Below, one piece after another: positions 16,507-25,938 of a DNA stretch of 64,000 nt. The notes beneath the pieces are model-generated. The model searched no databases and was not told where the DNA came from. It saw nothing but the letters and a program-made list of their open reading frames with translations. Both the position numbers and the translations under genes were made by a program. The stretch comes from Clostridiales bacterium. Lineage in GTDB: Bacteria; Bacillota; Clostridia; Clostridiales; Oxobacteraceae. Every line of letters begins with the position of its first letter. Position 1 is the first letter of the stretch. Location of the stretch: NCBI GenBank assembly GCA_030016385.1, contig JASEJN010000005.1, positions 1-64,000 on the forward strand, in the 5' to 3' direction.

Positions 16507-17892
16507 ATGGCTAAAACATTTGATAAGTTGGCATATAAATCAAAAGACGAATTTCTGTATGGTTACAGTCCGAATCCCGTCAAGACAAAAAATGGGCTTG
16601 TAATAGGCGGAGGAGATGTCTATCCGGAAATCAATTTTACACTTCCGCCGATGAATATAAATGAAAGCACGATGCCTGAGGTCAGAAAACAGTACACCAT
16701 GATAATAAATGGAGTGCTAAAGCGTGCAAAGGAGCTTCATGCCCCGGGAATCGCAGTTGAACTTGAGCTTTTGCCTCCAATGACGCTGAATCCTAAATGG
16801 GGTATTGAAGTTCACAAGCTCGTGCGTGATGCTATGTTTGAATATGAAGCAAAATACGGGCTAAAGAGTGTTATGAGAATAACGCCAAATGATACCCGTG
16901 AAATATTAAGGCCTCCTTTCTTAAGGAGAGGTGAACCATGGGAGAATATGCTCAAAACATTTGAAGGGTGTGCAAAGGATGGGGCGGATTTCCTCGCGAT
17001 AGAATCTACGGGAGGAAAAGAAATAGACGATGATGCTTTAGTAAATGCAGACCTAAGGAAGGTAATTTTTTCGTTAGGAGTCCTCGGAGTAAGGGATATG
17101 AGGTATTTATGGGGCAATATAGTGAAGATAGCCGACGAGACAGGAAGCATAGCATCCGGCGATACCGCCTGCGGTTTTGGGAATACAGCAATGATACTTG
17201 CTGAACGCGGCTTTATACCAAGGATGTTTGCGGCGGTTGTAAGAACAGTAACTGTCGAGAGAAGCCTTGTAGCATATGAAATGGGCGCCGTAGGGCCAAG
17301 CAAGGACTGCGCATACGAAGGGCCTTATATGAAAGCCATGGCGGGAGTTCCTATTGCTATGGAAGGCAAATCCAGCGCATGTGCGCATCTTACTTCGGTC
17401 GGCAATGTTTCACAGGCTGTAGCCGACTTGTGGAGCAATGAGTCGGTCCAGAACGTGAAATTATTAAGCGATATGGCTCCGGTAGTTTCGATGGAACAGC
17501 TTATATATGATTGCAGGCTTATGAATGAAGCTAAAAATGACGGCCACGAGAGTATGCTGAAGCTTAGAAACTGGCTTTCGGATTCCGACAGCAGACTTGA
17601 TCCCCAGGCTTATGTGCTGAGGCCCGATGTCGTATATGACATAAGCTCTGAAATCATAAAAGAAAAGGATGCTTTCTTAAGGACCAAAAAGGCTGCGGAA
17701 GTTACAATCGAGAAATTAAGAAATGCCATTTCAAATAAAGAATTAAAGGTTGAAAAGAAGGAAGAACGATGGCTTGATATTATGGAGAGCCAGCTTGATG
17801 ATATTCCGGATGACGAAGAGAAATTCTGGAATGAAATTAAAGACGAAATCGAACCCGGCAAATTCAGGCCGGAAGAATACGGACTCAAATAA
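16507..17892 (+). CDS. mtaB: Methanol:corrinoid methyltransferase MtaB
   Basis: 461 residues. A zinc TIM-barrel enzyme that activates methanol and transfers its methyl group to Co(I) of MtaC. The zinc ligands known from Methanosarcina MtaB (Glu164, Cys220, Cys269) have counterparts Glu166 in AIESTGG, Cys222 in GDTACGFGNT and Cys268 in GPSKDCAYEGPYM. ATG 16507 follows a GGGGG site by 7 nt; the upstream start at 16477 would overlap mtaC and is rejected. A strong terminator follows. No mtaA or other methyl-branch gene is in the window, so the methyl acceptor (tetrahydrofolate in acetogens) is inferred. Confidence 0.94.
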   Translation: MAKTFDKLAYKSKDEFLYGYSPNPVKTKNGLVIGGGDVYPEINFTLPPMNINESTMPEVRKQYTMIINGVLKRAKELHAPGIAVELELLPPMTLNPKWGIEVHKLVRDAMFEYEAKYGLKSVMRITPNDTREILRPPFLRRGEPWENMLKTFEGCAKDGADFLAIESTGGKEIDDDALVNADLRKVIFSLGVLGVRDMRYLWGNIVKIADETGSIASGDTACGFGNTAMILAERGFIPRMFAAVVRTVTVERSLVAYEMGAVGPSKDCAYEGPYMKAMAGVPIAMEGKSSACAHLTSVGNVSQAVADLWSNESVQNVKLLSDMAPVVSMEQLIYDCRLMNEAKNDGHESMLKLRNWLSDSDSRLDPQAYVLRPDVVYDISSEIIKEKDAFLRTKKAAEVTIEKLRNAISNKELKVEKKEERWLDIMESQLDDIPDDEEKFWNEIKDEIEPGKFRPEEYGLK

Positions 17893-17902
17893 TTTAACAT
17901 TT

Positions 17903-17933
17903 AAAAACCCCGGAAATCTTTTCCGGGGTTTTT
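17903..17933 (+). terminator. Intrinsic terminator of mtaCB
   Basis: AAAAACCCCGGAA pairs with TTCCGGGGTTTTT across a 5-nt loop. Confidence 0.93.
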
Positions 17934-17956
17934 AAATGGTGTGCCATGGAGGATGC

Positions 17957-18010
17957 GTCCGGATTCAAGTCTGGCAAATGAGTGCTCAAGATGCACAAGT
18001 TCACTTATAG
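17957..18010 (+). repeat. MITE-like element relic (degenerate end)
   Basis: GGATTCAAGTCTGGCAAATG AGTGCTCAAGA resembles the end part of the copies at 20940-21185 and 47864-47970 (CTTGAATCTGGCGAATGAGT GTTCAAAA). It is strongly decayed. Confidence 0.4.
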
Positions 18011-18078
18011 AATTTGTTCGCATTATTTTTTTGTTCGTGGTAATATAAAAATAATGATAAAAAATTGGGAGTGTTAAA

Positions 18079-18348
18079 ATGAAAGCTGTAATCACGGCAG
18101 TTGGATGCGACAGGATAGGGATAATAGCCGGGATAAGCAAGGTGCTTGCAGAGAAAAATGTAAACATTATGGATATAACTCAGACGATAATGCAGGAGTA
18201 TTTCACAATGACAATGCTGGTAGACATATCGAAGGCCAGTGTCCAGTTTAATGAGCTTAAAGAGAGTATTGAAGAAGAGGGCAGAGAGTTGAAGATTTCG
18301 ATCTTAATACAGCGGGAGGAGATATTTAAATCCATGCACAGGATATGA
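18079..18348 (+). CDS. ACT domain protein (UPF0237 family)
   Basis: An 89-residue protein made of a single ACT fold: beta strand AVITAVGCDRIGII, helix, NVNIMDITQTIM, and a second beta-alpha unit. ACT domains bind amino acids or other small ligands as regulators. This type is commonly found next to UPF0210 genes, as here (79 bp apart), and the pair is likely cotranscribed. GGAG lies 7 nt before ATG 18079. The physiological role is unknown; a regulatory subunit for the neighbour is the natural inference. Confidence 0.88.
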   Translation: MKAVITAVGCDRIGIIAGISKVLAEKNVNIMDITQTIMQEYFTMTMLVDISKASVQFNELKESIEEEGRELKISILIQREEIFKSMHRI

Positions 18349-18427
18349 AGGATGACTTTCGGAATTTTAACTGCTCTAAGACGGAAATTTCGCAGCAATT
18401 TACTTTATACACAGGAGGGGTAATACG

Positions 18428-19786
18428 TTGATTGATTCCAATGAGATTATTGAGACAATAAACATGATCGAAAAACAGAAGCTGGATATAAGGACGATTA
18501 CTATGGGCATATCGCTCTATGATTGCTGCTCAGATGATGGCAATACAGCGCGAAGGAAGATATATGATAAAATATGCAGATGTGCCAAAAACCTTGTTAA
18601 GGTTGGAAATGATATAGAGGCTGAATATGGCATACCTATTATAAATAAAAGGATATCCGTTACACCCATTTCAAGCATTGCGGAATCGTCCGGAGAGAAA
18701 AATTATGTGGAATATGCGAAAACCCTTGATTCCGCGGCTAAGGCTGTGGGGGTTAACTTTATCGGGGGATTCACGGCGCTGGTACATAAGGGATATACAA
18801 AGGGTGATTATACGCTTATCGATTCCATACCGGAGGCCTTGAATGTTACAGACAGGGTGTGTTCTTCCGTAAATGTAGCTACAACCAGAGCAGGAATCAA
18901 TATGGACGCAGTAGCGAAACTGGGTGAAATAATTAAAAGAACTGCAAATGTTTCGGCAGGGAAAGACGAGCTGGCATGCACAAAACTCGTCGTTTTTGCG
19001 AATGCTCCCGAAGATAATCCATTTATGGCGGGTGCTTTTCACGGCGTTGGCGAACCCGAATGCGTCATAAATGTCGGAGTAAGCGGGCCTGGCACTGTAA
19101 AGGCTGCATTAGAGACAGCCGCAGGTGCTAATTTTGATACTGTGGCCGATATAATAAAGAAGACGGCGTTTAAGATAACCAGAATAGGACAGCTTGTTGC
19201 GCTGGAAGCGTCCAAAAGGCTGAATGTACCCTTTGGGATCGTCGACCTTTCCCTTGCGCCGACAAATGCTGTCGGGGACAGTATAGCGCATATACTTGAG
19301 GAAATGGGCATAGAAAGCTGCGGAGCACCAGGCACTACGGCTGCACTGGCTCTTTTAAACGATGCGGTAAAAAAAGGCGGTATTATGGCGTCCTCCCATG
19401 TGGGCGGTTTAAGCGGAGCTTTCATACCTGTAAGTGAAGATTCAGGCATGATAGAAGCCGTCGAAAGAGGCTCACTTTCCCTAGAGAAACTGGAGGCCAT
19501 GACATGTGTGTGCTCTGTAGGATTAGATATGATCGCGATTCCCGGTGATACTCCGGCTGAAACCATATCTGCGATGATTGCGGATGAAGCATCCATAGGT
19601 GTTATCAACAACAAGACAACCGCCGTCCGCATCATTCCGGCTATAGGGAAAAAAGTAGGAGATTATGTTGAATTCGGAGGCTTGCTCGGAAGAGCACCCG
19701 TGATGGCTGTCAGCAATTTTTCAAGCAGTAAATTCATAAAAAGAGGGGGAAGGATACCCGCCCCCATACATAGCCTCAAAAATTGA
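18428..19786 (+). CDS. UPF0210 / PFL-family protein
   Basis: 452 residues of the conserved UPF0210 family, which some databases call PFL family because of a distant relation to the pyruvate formate-lyase fold. Recognisable text includes [12 protein letters not shown] near residue 21, [10 protein letters not shown] near 74 and the C-terminal [13 protein letters not shown]. It lacks a glycyl-radical motif, so formate-lyase activity is not supported. The start is TTG 18428 behind AGGAGGGG. It forms a pair with the ACT gene upstream and ends 6 bp from the convergent serine acetyltransferase gene. Its function is not established. Confidence 0.88.
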   Translation: MIDSNEIIETINMIEKQKLDIRTITMGISLYDCCSDDGNTARRKIYDKICRCAKNLVKVGNDIEAEYGIPIINKRISVTPISSIAESSGEKNYVEYAKTLDSAAKAVGVNFIGGFTALVHKGYTKGDYTLIDSIPEALNVTDRVCSSVNVATTRAGINMDAVAKLGEIIKRTANVSAGKDELACTKLVVFANAPEDNPFMAGAFHGVGEPECVINVGVSGPGTVKAALETAAGANFDTVADIIKKTAFKITRIGQLVALEASKRLNVPFGIVDLSLAPTNAVGDSIAHILEEMGIESCGAPGTTAALALLNDAVKKGGIMASSHVGGLSGAFIPVSEDSGMIEAVERGSLSLEKLEAMTCVCSVGLDMIAIPGDTPAETISAMIADEASIGVINNKTTAVRIIPAIGKKVGDYVEFGGLLGRAPVMAVSNFSSSKFIKRGGRIPAPIHSLKN

Positions 19787-19792
19787 ATTAAG

Positions 19793-20761
19793 TTAAAACA
19801 ATTCCTCTCGCGGTGTATCGCTGTTGCCGTTTTTTATTGTAGGTGACGGTTGAGAATTATATACCCTTGAAAATGGAGGCACGCTGTGCGTAAGCCATAC
19901 ATTGCCTCCTATAATGGAATCATGGCCGATTTCCGTATCTCCCCCGAGTATGGTTGCTCCGGCATATATGATTACGTTATCACCTATATTGGGATGACGT
20001 TTGATACCCTTTATCGGATTACCCTTATCATCCAACGGAAAACTTTTTGCCCCGAGTGTTACGCCCTGATAAAGTTTAACATTATTGCCTATTTCGCATG
20101 TTTCTCCAACTACGACGCCTGTGCCGTGGTCTACAAAAAAGCTGGTCCCTATTTTTGCACCCGGGTGTATATCTATTCCAGTGACAGCGTGTGCATATTC
20201 GGACATTATTCTCGGTATGACAGGCACTCCAAGCTGGCAAAGTACATGAGATATCCTGTATATGCTTATTGCCGTTATCGAGGGGTAGCTCATAATTATT
20301 TCCTCGGTAGTATGTGCTGCAGGATCGCCGTCGTATGCGGCCTGTATATCTGTCTGGAGGATCCTCCTTATATCAGGCAGCCTGTTTATAAGTTCTATCG
20401 TAATATCGTTGGCCATATCCATGCATTTTGTGCAATCTCTTTTTTCCTTATCGTTAAAATCACATTTATTTATGAAAACTTTTTCGATTAAATCGTTGAG
20501 TTCAAGAGCTGCAGACCTGATATTGTTACCTATAAGTACATTGACTTTAAACTCATCTATAGGATATTTTTCATATACTCCCGGGAAAAGTGCCGATCTC
20601 AGGTAATGGAGCACCCTGTTTATGCTTTCTTTGCCTGCAAATCCTATGGTTTTGTCGCTGAAAAAATAGTCTCTGTTTATATCTTCAATAGACTGAGCAA
20701 TATTCGGTATTTTATTGTTAAGCCAATCAGTCAGTTTCAAATAATCATCCCCAATTGCCAA
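19793..20761 (-). CDS. cysE: Serine O-acetyltransferase (long form, EpsC-like)
   Basis: 322 residues. It makes O-acetylserine from serine and acetyl-CoA for cysteine synthesis. The N-terminal helical domain (1-180) is followed by a left-handed beta helix of hexapeptide repeats: [70 protein letters not shown]. The catalytic Asp-His pair is in FVDHGTG, and a second His is in GIKRHP. The length exceeds E. coli CysE because of a longer N-terminal part, as in the anaerobe-type enzymes. No cysK is adjacent, and I see no T-box or S-box leader upstream. Confidence 0.92.
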   Translation of the reverse strand: MAIGDDYLKLTDWLNNKIPNIAQSIEDINRDYFFSDKTIGFAGKESINRVLHYLRSALFPGVYEKYPIDEFKVNVLIGNNIRSAALELNDLIEKVFINKCDFNDKEKRDCTKCMDMANDITIELINRLPDIRRILQTDIQAAYDGDPAAHTTEEIIMSYPSITAISIYRISHVLCQLGVPVIPRIMSEYAHAVTGIDIHPGAKIGTSFFVDHGTGVVVGETCEIGNNVKLYQGVTLGAKSFPLDDKGNPIKGIKRHPNIGDNVIIYAGATILGGDTEIGHDSIIGGNVWLTHSVPPFSRVYNSQPSPTIKNGNSDTPREELF

Positions 20762-20937
20762 AATATCTATACTTATATAATATTATATTGCAGTTAAATT
20801 GCAGCTATAATTTAACTGCTTTGCCGGCCTAAATATTTTATTATATTAATTTTTTGTTAACACGGCTTCATCTATAAATTATATATTATTTTCGCCGAAT
20901 ATGTAAGCGGAAATTAACATTAGGGTATATATATTTA

Positions 20938-21185
20938 TAGTTCTTAATATAAGATTTGGTATAAATAGAACTGTGATGTTTTTGAACAGCGAAATGAGCA
21001 TTATGAAAGTTTTGATAAGTTCTTGGCTTTGCTGCCGCAAAAGAATCCTTAGAGCTTTTGAATGTTTGAGTGAAACGAGTTTCAAAAGCTCTTGGCTTTT
21101 TAAGGCTGCTGGCCTTAGAACTTACAAAACTTGAATCTGGCGAATGAGTGTTCAAAACATCACAGTTCTATATTATGAATCGAAG
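20938..21185 (-). repeat. MITE-like element, about 250-bp form (inverted orientation)
   Basis: Reversed relative to 31982-32231 and shares its interior: TTGATAAGTTCTTGGCTTTG, AATCCTTAGAGCTTTTGA, CAAAAGCTCTTGG, AAGGCTGCTGGCCTTAGAAC. The right end ATTATGAATCGAAG at 21172-21185 matches the terminal repeat; the left end near 20940 is eroded. An outer palindrome AATAGAACTGTGATGTTTT...AAAACATCACAGTTCTAT is preserved. Apart from this copy and the next hairpin, 20762-21281 holds nothing recognisable. Confidence 0.8.
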
Positions 21186-21207
21186 ATGACGGGATTTGCA
21201 GCATATA

Positions 21208-21263
21208 ATGCGAATAGGATGTGCACAATGAATAAATATTTCATGTGCACATCCTATTCGCAT
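21208..21263 (-). terminator. 20-bp perfect inverted repeat (probable terminator of the chemoreceptor gene)
   Basis: ATGCGAATAGGATGTGCACA (21208-21227) pairs perfectly with its complement at 21244-21263 across 16 nt. It lies 18 bp after the chemoreceptor stop on the minus strand. No T run follows. Confidence 0.6.
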
Positions 21264-21281
21264 GCTTTCGGATACGATTTT

Positions 21282-23450
21282 TTACATCAAAATATCATTT
21301 ACATTTTTCTGGTTTACAAAATACATTCTCGTCCACATCTTTTTATCAGGCGGATTTTTTCCGGCGGTGATATTATTATACAGATAAACGATGGAGCTAT
21401 AGCTTTGACCGAAGGGATCCTGCCCGATGGATGCCGTTATGACACCTTTTTTGATATATTCGATTGTTTTATCTATAAAATCAAAGCAAATTATCTTTAT
21501 GGTTCCAGAAAGCTTCAATTCTTCAACAGCCTTTGCAACACCGCTTATACCTCCTGCGCAGATAAATATGCCTCTTAAATCGTTAAATTTCGATAAAAGC
21601 TCTTTTGTCTTCTTATAGGCTTCCAGATCGTTGTCATGCACTTCTCTTTCAAATGCGATTTCCATATCTTTTATATCGCCGATAACATTTTTAAATCCGT
21701 CGCTTCTGAGCTGATGGCCGCTTATATTGAAGTCGCTTGTTATGATGCCAACTTTTCCTTCCCTGCTCAGGGCATCTGCCATCAGATGAGCTGCAAATTC
21801 TCCTGCTTTATACGGATTTTGACCAACGAATACGATTCTTTTGCTGTCTTGAAGATCGCTGTTAAATGTAGCTACAGGAATGCCGCTTTCAACTGCTTTA
21901 TTTATAAGAGGGACAGTTTCTTTATAATATCCGACAACAGAGATGCCGTCGTATTTTTTCTGTATGCAGTCATTTATGGCATTTTTAAAGTTCTCTGCCG
22001 ACGGCTCATTTATTTCTATGCTTTCAATATCGGTATTGCATTTTGAAAGTTCTTTTTTAGCATACATTATACCCTGCTTTATAAAATTCCAGAATTCCGC
22101 ATTGCATGGGTATATTATGGATATCTTAAGGCGCTTTGAAGGTTTCTGATCGACCGGTTTTACGCTCGTATTAAACTTCGATGTAAGATTTTCAATTTTT
22201 TTGAGCATCGACGAAAGACCATCCGAAGATTTTGTTATCTCCTGGAGTTCTGCAACGCTTTCTTCTATAGCTGCGGCAACTTCCTGAGTACCGGATGTCA
22301 CTTTATTTGAAGCATCATAGAGTTTGCTGCTGAGCGCATTGGCATCCTTAGCTGAATCGTTGATGTTGGATGTTTCCTTGTTTATTTCATTCATACTATC
22401 AAGTATGACATCGCTCTGGTTGTCTATCTTTGAAAATAAATCCTTTACGCTTGCAAATAGCTTTTCACTTTTTTCAAAACTGTTTATACATTCTCCTATG
22501 CTCTCTTCTACGGAACTGCTGTTCTCAAGTACGGCTTTAATAATCTTGTATATTTTATCTGTTCCATCCATTGCGGCCTCAGAAAGCTTTGTTGTCTCAT
22601 CGGCGACAACGTTAAACCCCTTTCCGGCTTCACCGGCTCTTGCCGCCTCGATAGATGCATTCAGCGCGAGCATTTTAAGCTTTTCACTTATATCATTTAT
22701 AAAATCAGTAACTCCCGTTATCTGCTTTATGCTGTCTTTTAATTTGACAAGGAAATCCGAAGTATTGTTGAGATCCGTTGAAATCACGTTGATTTGTTCA
22801 TTATATGTATTTAATTTATCGATCCCGCTGTTTGTAACCGTGCTGGTATTCCGGGCTATCGATTCTGTATTTTTTATATGCTTGAGTATCGTGTCAACTC
22901 TTTTGCTCACATTATCTAAATTTTCGGCTGTTTTCTTCACAAGAGACAGTTGTTCCTGGGTTTTAAATGCTATATCCTGTATTGTAGAAGACGCCTGCTC
23001 GTTGCCTTTATAACTCATTTGTGTACCCTTTGACAGCGTATCCACAGAATCGGAAATAACGAGTATGTTGTTTTTAGTCTGCTCTATAAAAGATAGCAAG
23101 CTGGATTTCATATCGTTAAACGCAGTTGCCAGCATTCCGAAGTTGCTCTCATCATTTAAGACCAAATCGTTTACGTTCAAATCACCCTGGGATAACGTTT
23201 TGGCATATTTGATGATATCTCTTACAGGCCTGAATAATAGCTTGAACGATATAAACGCCGTGATATCCAGTAATATCAATAAAAATAAAATAATTTTTAT
23301 GCCTGTTTTAAAAGATCCATTGATCTCAGGCAATATTACATATAAAAAGTATAAGAGAAGAGGAATCTGTATAAATAATGATAGATAAAAGATGAGTTTA
23401 TGATTGACCTTTCTTTTGTCACTATAGAATAATTTTAAAAATTTAGCCAT
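21282..23450 (-). CDS. Chemoreceptor fused to a C-terminal periplasmic-binding-protein-like domain
   Basis: 722 residues. Two transmembrane helices near the N-terminus (about 18-38 and 50-72) leave almost no outside loop. A HAMP-like segment follows ([19 protein letters not shown]), then a methyl-accepting signalling domain with the conserved hairpin tip [19 protein letters not shown] (about 270-290). From about residue 430 to the end is a type I sugar-binding fold like RbsB ([46 protein letters not shown]). With this topology the binding domain is cytoplasmic, so it would sense an internal ligand. ATG 23450 has GGGGG 8 nt upstream. The gene is not in an operon. Confidence 0.85.
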   Translation of the reverse strand: MAKFLKLFYSDKRKVNHKLIFYLSLFIQIPLLLYFLYVILPEINGSFKTGIKIILFLLILLDITAFISFKLLFRPVRDIIKYAKTLSQGDLNVNDLVLNDESNFGMLATAFNDMKSSLLSFIEQTKNNILVISDSVDTLSKGTQMSYKGNEQASSTIQDIAFKTQEQLSLVKKTAENLDNVSKRVDTILKHIKNTESIARNTSTVTNSGIDKLNTYNEQINVISTDLNNTSDFLVKLKDSIKQITGVTDFINDISEKLKMLALNASIEAARAGEAGKGFNVVADETTKLSEAAMDGTDKIYKIIKAVLENSSSVEESIGECINSFEKSEKLFASVKDLFSKIDNQSDVILDSMNEINKETSNINDSAKDANALSSKLYDASNKVTSGTQEVAAAIEESVAELQEITKSSDGLSSMLKKIENLTSKFNTSVKPVDQKPSKRLKISIIYPCNAEFWNFIKQGIMYAKKELSKCNTDIESIEINEPSAENFKNAINDCIQKKYDGISVVGYYKETVPLINKAVESGIPVATFNSDLQDSKRIVFVGQNPYKAGEFAAHLMADALSREGKVGIITSDFNISGHQLRSDGFKNVIGDIKDMEIAFEREVHDNDLEAYKKTKELLSKFNDLRGIFICAGGISGVAKAVEELKLSGTIKIICFDFIDKTIEYIKKGVITASIGQDPFGQSYSSIVYLYNNITAGKNPPDKKMWTRMYFVNQKNVNDILM

Positions 23451-23590
23451 AGGCCATACCCCCAATAGAAATTAAAGTTAATCAATTATACATAATTGCA
23501 TATAGACAAATACTATATATTATTTTCGGCATAAGTTTCAAAATATTTATACTAAATCTTCGGTTCACCGAATGGGTACATATATAAATA

Positions 23591-23632
23591 CTTAAATTCG
23601 TAATTTGGCTTATGTTATTTTGAACACTCATT
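23591..23632 (+). repeat. MITE-like element relic (left end)
   Basis: CTTAAATTCGTAATTTGGCT followed by TATGTTATTTTGAACACTCA matches the first 42 bp of the element at 31982; the rest is missing. Otherwise 23451-23683 is AT-rich without recognisable genes. Confidence 0.6.
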
Positions 23633-23683
23633 TATATTACACCCATTTGAATATGTCCTGCGACGTTTTGAATACTTCATTAT

Positions 23684-23717
23684 AAATAAAAAGCTCCCGA
23701 TTATTATAAATCGGGAG
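23684..23717 (-). terminator. Intrinsic terminator of the O-antigen ligase-like gene
   Basis: On the minus strand CTCCCGAT and ATCGGGAG form the stem and CTTTTTATTT follows. Confidence 0.88.
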
Positions 23718-23773
23718 GAATTATATTTTTTAAATAATGGACCGGATAAACGGTATTTCTGTATAATGCATAT

Positions 23774-25045
23774 TTAAAATTGGTGTATTCTTTTTCTAAG
23801 CCAGTATGTCTCAGAAACATTTTCGTTTTCAAATCCGTACTGCGCGGCCAGTGAAGTAATAATCGCAGAGCAAGATATAAATAAGACAGCTCCCTGCGGA
23901 CCGAATATCGTAGCATCCACCAAACCGTGGCTTATTATAATGGCTTGTACACCGGCCAGCACAGGAGTCAGTTTGCATTTGTAGAAATGAAGCAACATCA
24001 AACCTTTAAACAGATAATATTTCATATAAAGATATATGCAAACACCAACAATTCCAAGTGTAGATGCAAATGTGAGCAATATATTGTGGGCATGGGGTTC
24101 TCTTACATAAAAATTAAATAAATCCTTGCTTGCAAAATATATGCCCAGAAGCCCGCTTCCTGTTATAGGTTCATTCCTGAAAAGCGATAAAGAGCCGAGC
24201 CATATTTCCCAGCGGCTGTTTATCGACCTGTTTACATCATGCTGCATTGAAGTATTGAGATTGTTCAATATGGGGTTTTGTTCGCCAATCTTGAACGCGT
24301 CTATAATTTTAGTGCGTGATATAAACTGAGGAACTACAAACATCAAGAGCACCACAAAAACAAATAATGAAAACAGGGAAAACATATTCTTTTTATCGTT
24401 TTTAAAATAAGTATATGCCATGATTCCGCATAATAAACCGAATGCCGCACCGCGAGATCCGGTAAGATCAAGTATGAACAAAAATAAAAGTATAAGCAGC
24501 ATATACAAAAACTTCGTTTTCTTAACGGCATTATCATAAAAATAATAGCATATAAGTATTATCGCAGAAAACCAGGTTCCTGCAACATTCGGATTCCCAA
24601 AGGTCGCAGATATTCTGTAATTAAGTTTTGAAATACTGCTTTGAGGAATGCCAAACGACATACCGAAAAAACGTCCCCAGCTTACCTTGTTATAGACCAA
24701 GCATGTAACTTTTTCGGCAATACCTATAAATGCAGACAACACAGCAAAAAGTATGACATACTTCAATAACCTTTCTATGCTTTCCTTATCCGTATAATAA
24801 TTCTGCAAATATATGCTTACGAAAAAAGAAAGCAAGAAAGCTATGGATGCAGTGGCTGAAATAGGATTTTTGTTCAGCAAACCCGAGATAAAGGACCATA
24901 AGAACAATAAAATCAGTCCCGTATTCCATGGATTTTTATGTAACAACAATCCATTACCCTGCATCACTTTATAGGCCACAAACATAACAGGTATTATCGT
25001 TGTATATGGCGATATCATCAATAACAATATATTAACAGGTAACAT
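23774..25045 (-). CDS. O-antigen ligase / Wzy-like polytopic membrane protein
   Basis: 423 residues with about ten or more hydrophobic helices. The Wzy_C-type signature region is visible: NPNVAGTWFSAIILI near residue 150, LTGSRGAAFGLL near 190, and a large outer loop ending in REPHAHNILLTFASTLG near 318 with the conserved His-rich motif. Members polymerise or ligate lipid-linked glycans; in Gram-positives they often act in exopolysaccharide or glycoprotein assembly. No glycosyltransferase genes adjoin, so the substrate is unknown. It is preceded by a 240-bp region that holds short repeat D, and followed by a good terminator. Confidence 0.85.
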   Translation of the reverse strand: MLPVNILLLMISPYTTIIPVMFVAYKVMQGNGLLLHKNPWNTGLILLFLWSFISGLLNKNPISATASIAFLLSFFVSIYLQNYYTDKESIERLLKYVILFAVLSAFIGIAEKVTCLVYNKVSWGRFFGMSFGIPQSSISKLNYRISATFGNPNVAGTWFSAIILICYYFYDNAVKKTKFLYMLLILLFLFILDLTGSRGAAFGLLCGIMAYTYFKNDKKNMFSLFSLFVFVVLLMFVVPQFISRTKIIDAFKIGEQNPILNNLNTSMQHDVNRSINSRWEIWLGSLSLFRNEPITGSGLLGIYFASKDLFNFYVREPHAHNILLTFASTLGIVGVCIYLYMKYYLFKGLMLLHFYKCKLTPVLAGVQAIIISHGLVDATIFGPQGAVLFISCSAIITSLAAQYGFENENVSETYWLRKRIHQF

Positions 25046-25224
25046 TTTTCAATTACTCCTTTTCCAATTTCCATATTATTATACACCATACGATACATAT
25101 AATAAACAATAATAACAAAAGTTAAAATATTGTTAACGTGCAATTCATAATATGGAGTCAAATTGCTGTGGAAGACTGCTGCAAGGCATATGGGCGCATT
25201 AAGATTATATTTAAAGAATATTAT

Positions 25225-25250
25225 GGAATATTTTTCAAATATAAAAAATA
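25225..25250 (+). repeat. Short dispersed repeat, copy D (divergent)
   Basis: GGAATATTTTTCAAATATAA followed by AAAATA matches the family, but the TATGCAC end is lost. Confidence 0.4.
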
Positions 25251-25284
25251 AATCTGGTGCCATATTCATTTGCAGGTTGATTTT

Positions 25285-25938
25285 TTACGGCTGCAATCCG
25301 TCTTTAAGGTAGCGCCATTCAAGGTTGTCATCCTTTTTCATGGAGTAACTGCCTGAGCCTATGGACATCTTCTTGCCATTTATATAAAAGCACCAGCCGC
25401 TTGAAGGGCCGGCCTTTTTCTCATATAATCCAGCTATCATGGAAAAGTATGTGCTCTGCCCCGTTATTTGCGCTCTGTATTTAATCCCGCCGCTTTTTAA
25501 TGCATTTATCGTAGCCTGAGCAGCTGTCTGCCCGCTGTACTCTACCCTTGAGGAGAACAGCGTTTTTCCTGAAACAGTGTCCGCTACTCTAAAATTATAG
25601 GGAAGCTCTTTTGCAGGCTTCGTATCCGTGCTTTTGCTTTTATCAGTAGCAGTTTTGTCTGCATCGGAAGAGCCTGATTTTTTAGTACCTTCCTTTTGCG
25701 TATCCGGCGCATCGCTCTTTTCAGTATTATTATTGCCTTTTTGTACGTCGGCAGTATCTGTGTTTTTCGTACCGTTTGGACTTTGCTTCTGTATATTACT
25801 GCCTTTTAAATATCCGACATCGCCCGTATTGGTGGAAGCGGTATTGACATATCTATTCTGCAGGCCTCTCGAGAGCAAAAACAGTCCCGAACAGAATATA
25901 ATAACTGCCGCTATAAGCGCAATTTTTTTCATTTTCAT
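25285..25938 (-). CDS. DUF4430 (transcobalamin beta-like) membrane-anchored protein
   Basis: 217 residues. An N-terminal transmembrane anchor (about 5-23) is followed by a low-complexity Ser/Thr/Lys/Asp linker (about 35-105) and a C-terminal DUF4430 domain (about 110-215) with the family's hallmark SGWCFYINGKKMSIGSG and DNLEWRYL. DUF4430 resembles the beta domain of intrinsic factor and transcobalamin, which covers the exposed face of bound cobalamin. It is the last gene of the riboswitch operon and overlaps the previous gene by 4 bp. I infer an outer-face corrinoid-binding lipid-proximal protein; direct binding is unproven. Confidence 0.8.
   Translation of the reverse strand: MKMKKIALIAAVIIFCSGLFLLSRGLQNRYVNTASTNTGDVGYLKGSNIQKQSPNGTKNTDTADVQKGNNNTEKSDAPDTQKEGTKKSGSSDADKTATDKSKSTDTKPAKELPYNFRVADTVSGKTLFSSRVEYSGQTAAQATINALKSGGIKYRAQITGQSTYFSMIAGLYEKKAGPSSGWCFYINGKKMSIGSGSYSMKKDDNLEWRYLKDGLQP

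Noticed and set aside
18428-19786. Pyruvate formate-lyase
   Set aside because: The UPF0210 protein is sometimes labelled PFL family, but it is about half the size and lacks the glycyl-radical motif.
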